Positions 5,541 to 6,163 of a stretch of 6,163 nt of DNA are shown in pieces. The notes below the pieces were generated by a model. That model saw nothing but the letters and a program-made list of their open reading frames with translations. It made no database searches and was not told the origin of the DNA. The stretch lies in NCBI GenBank assembly GCA_937907715.1, contig CALERM010000198.1, forward strand, positions 1-6,163. Reading direction: 5' to 3'. Numbering within the stretch: position 1 is the first letter of the stretch; the number at the start of each line of letters is the position of its first letter. Position numbers and translations under genes: made by a program. The stretch is from an uncultured Clostridia bacterium (GTDB lineage Bacteria > Bacillota > Clostridia > Oscillospirales > Oscillospiraceae).

Positions 5541-6146
5541 TCAGCCGTTGAGCGCCGGATAGTAGGTGATTTTTGTCCTGTATTTTTTCAGCAAGCCGTC
5601 GAGATAGTTTTGCACATAGTCGCGCATTTTCTCGGGCGGATTGACCTTTGTAAACGTCAGCCCATGCGCCTGGCAGTATTCCTCGCCGAGCGCGTCGCGC
5701 AGCTTTTGTCGGAGTATGACACGCGGAAGCTGCTCGCGGATGGCTGCAAAATATCCCTCTGTCGTAACGCCTGCTTGCTCGCACCAGTCGTCGATCACTG
5801 CGCGCGCATCTTCGTAGGCTTCATAGTTCTGCTGCTGCGCGGTGAAGGCTTCGTCGACCTCCTCCTGCGAGACGGAAAGCCCGAGGTGCTCTGCCTCGTC
5901 GAGCATGGCGAGGTTCTCAAGCAGCTGGTCGACGGCTTCTTTGTCGCTGACGGCTTTGCCGCCGGAGAGCGCCTGCTGGTTCTGCTTTTCATAATCGACA
6001 AGGCTTCTGCGGATTTCCGTTTCGCCGTAAGACGCGACGACCGGGTCGTCGTCCTGCGCTGCTTCCTTCCCGACGCACCCGGCGAGCAGACTCAACGCAA
6101 GAATTGCTGCGGCAAGTAAGAAAGCAAAGTGGGTTCGTTTTATCAT
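5541..6146 (-). CDS. SurA/PrsA N-domain-like lipoprotein without a prolyl isomerase domain
   Basis: A 201-residue predicted lipoprotein resembling the helical chaperone part of SurA/PrsA/trigger-factor-type proteins. Residues 1-24 form the signal peptide, with an ideal lipobox L21-A22-G23-C24. After a short acidic linker, VVASYGETEIRRSLVDYEKQ (36-55) matches the usual opening strand and helix of SurA N-domains ('V+ G..I....'). LLENLAMLDEAEHLGLSVSQEEVDEAF (75-101) matches the conserved stretch in which a helix is followed by 'G+ +s.eEv+'. A long helical region follows to about residue 152. The C-terminal 50 residues end in KITYYPALNG. No parvulin-type isomerase domain is present, and full PrsA proteins are nearly 300 residues, so this is a shorter chaperone-like form. 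The start has GGAGG (6158-6154) seven bases upstream. The promoter lies beyond the right edge. It may assist folding or stability of exported proteins; that is inference, as client and partner are unknown. Confidence 0.88.
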   Translation of the reverse strand: MIKRTHFAFLLAAAILALSLLAGCVGKEAAQDDDPVVASYGETEIRRSLVDYEKQNQQALSGGKAVSDKEAVDQLLENLAMLDEAEHLGLSVSQEEVDEAFTAQQQNYEAYEDARAVIDDWCEQAGVTTEGYFAAIREQLPRVILRQKLRDALGEEYCQAHGLTFTKVNPPEKMRDYVQNYLDGLLKKYRTKITYYPALNG

Positions 6147-6163
6147 GCAAAGCCCTCCTTTTC

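Noticed and set aside
5610..6119. 169-codon + strand frame opposite the SurA-like gene
   Set aside because: Shadow of a gene with a signal peptide, ideal lipobox and strong Shine-Dalgarno site on the other strand.

Overview
The window looks like chromosomal DNA from a Gram-positive, GC-rich gut-type Clostridia, most likely Oscillospiraceae or a close relative. This is an inference. It rests on strong Shine-Dalgarno sites, three separate lipoproteins with Gram-positive style lipoboxes, an MBOAT/DHHW pair of the kind common in Firmicutes, and the general look of the proteins. No rRNA, tRNA or marker gene is present to fix the taxon. I see no mobile element, CRISPR array, tRNA or broken gene. 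Coding density is high and all six genes look intact.

Left part (about 80-3406, + strand): three genes in tight order. They encode a 262-residue lipoprotein with a long Pro/Glu/Ala linker, a 467-residue MBOAT O-acyltransferase of the AlgI/DltB type, and a 365-residue DHHW (AlgJ/AlgX-like) protein. Gaps are 24 and 12 nt and no terminator lies between them, so they are probably one operon. The likely joint task is moving an acyl (probably acetyl) group across the membrane onto a cell-surface or secreted polymer. The MBOAT protein would pass the group through the membrane, the DHHW protein would transfer it outside, and the lipoprotein would be an accessory of unknown role. The polymer cannot be told from the sequence. 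A perfect 15-bp hairpin (3450-3486) closes this operon and the convergent gene to its right.

Middle (about 3490-4857, - strand): a full-length 12-helix MATE-family efflux transporter. It probably starts at a GTG codon at 4857, because a good extended -10 promoter (4902-4930) overlaps the further upstream TTG. A short divergent intergenic region (4858-5035) carries this promoter, a second extended -10 candidate facing right, and two small palindromes.

Right part (5036-6146): a small 142-residue lipoprotein with a calcium-loop-like DxNGDGxxD motif (+ strand), and a convergent 201-residue lipoprotein resembling the chaperone N-domain of SurA/PrsA but without a prolyl isomerase domain (- strand). 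An 11-bp hairpin with a T-run on the minus-strand side separates them.

I did not find a clear, wholly new system. The best leads are the lipoprotein-MBOAT-DHHW surface-acylation cassette with its uncharacterised first member, and an unexpected perfect 13-bp inverted repeat inside the MBOAT gene.
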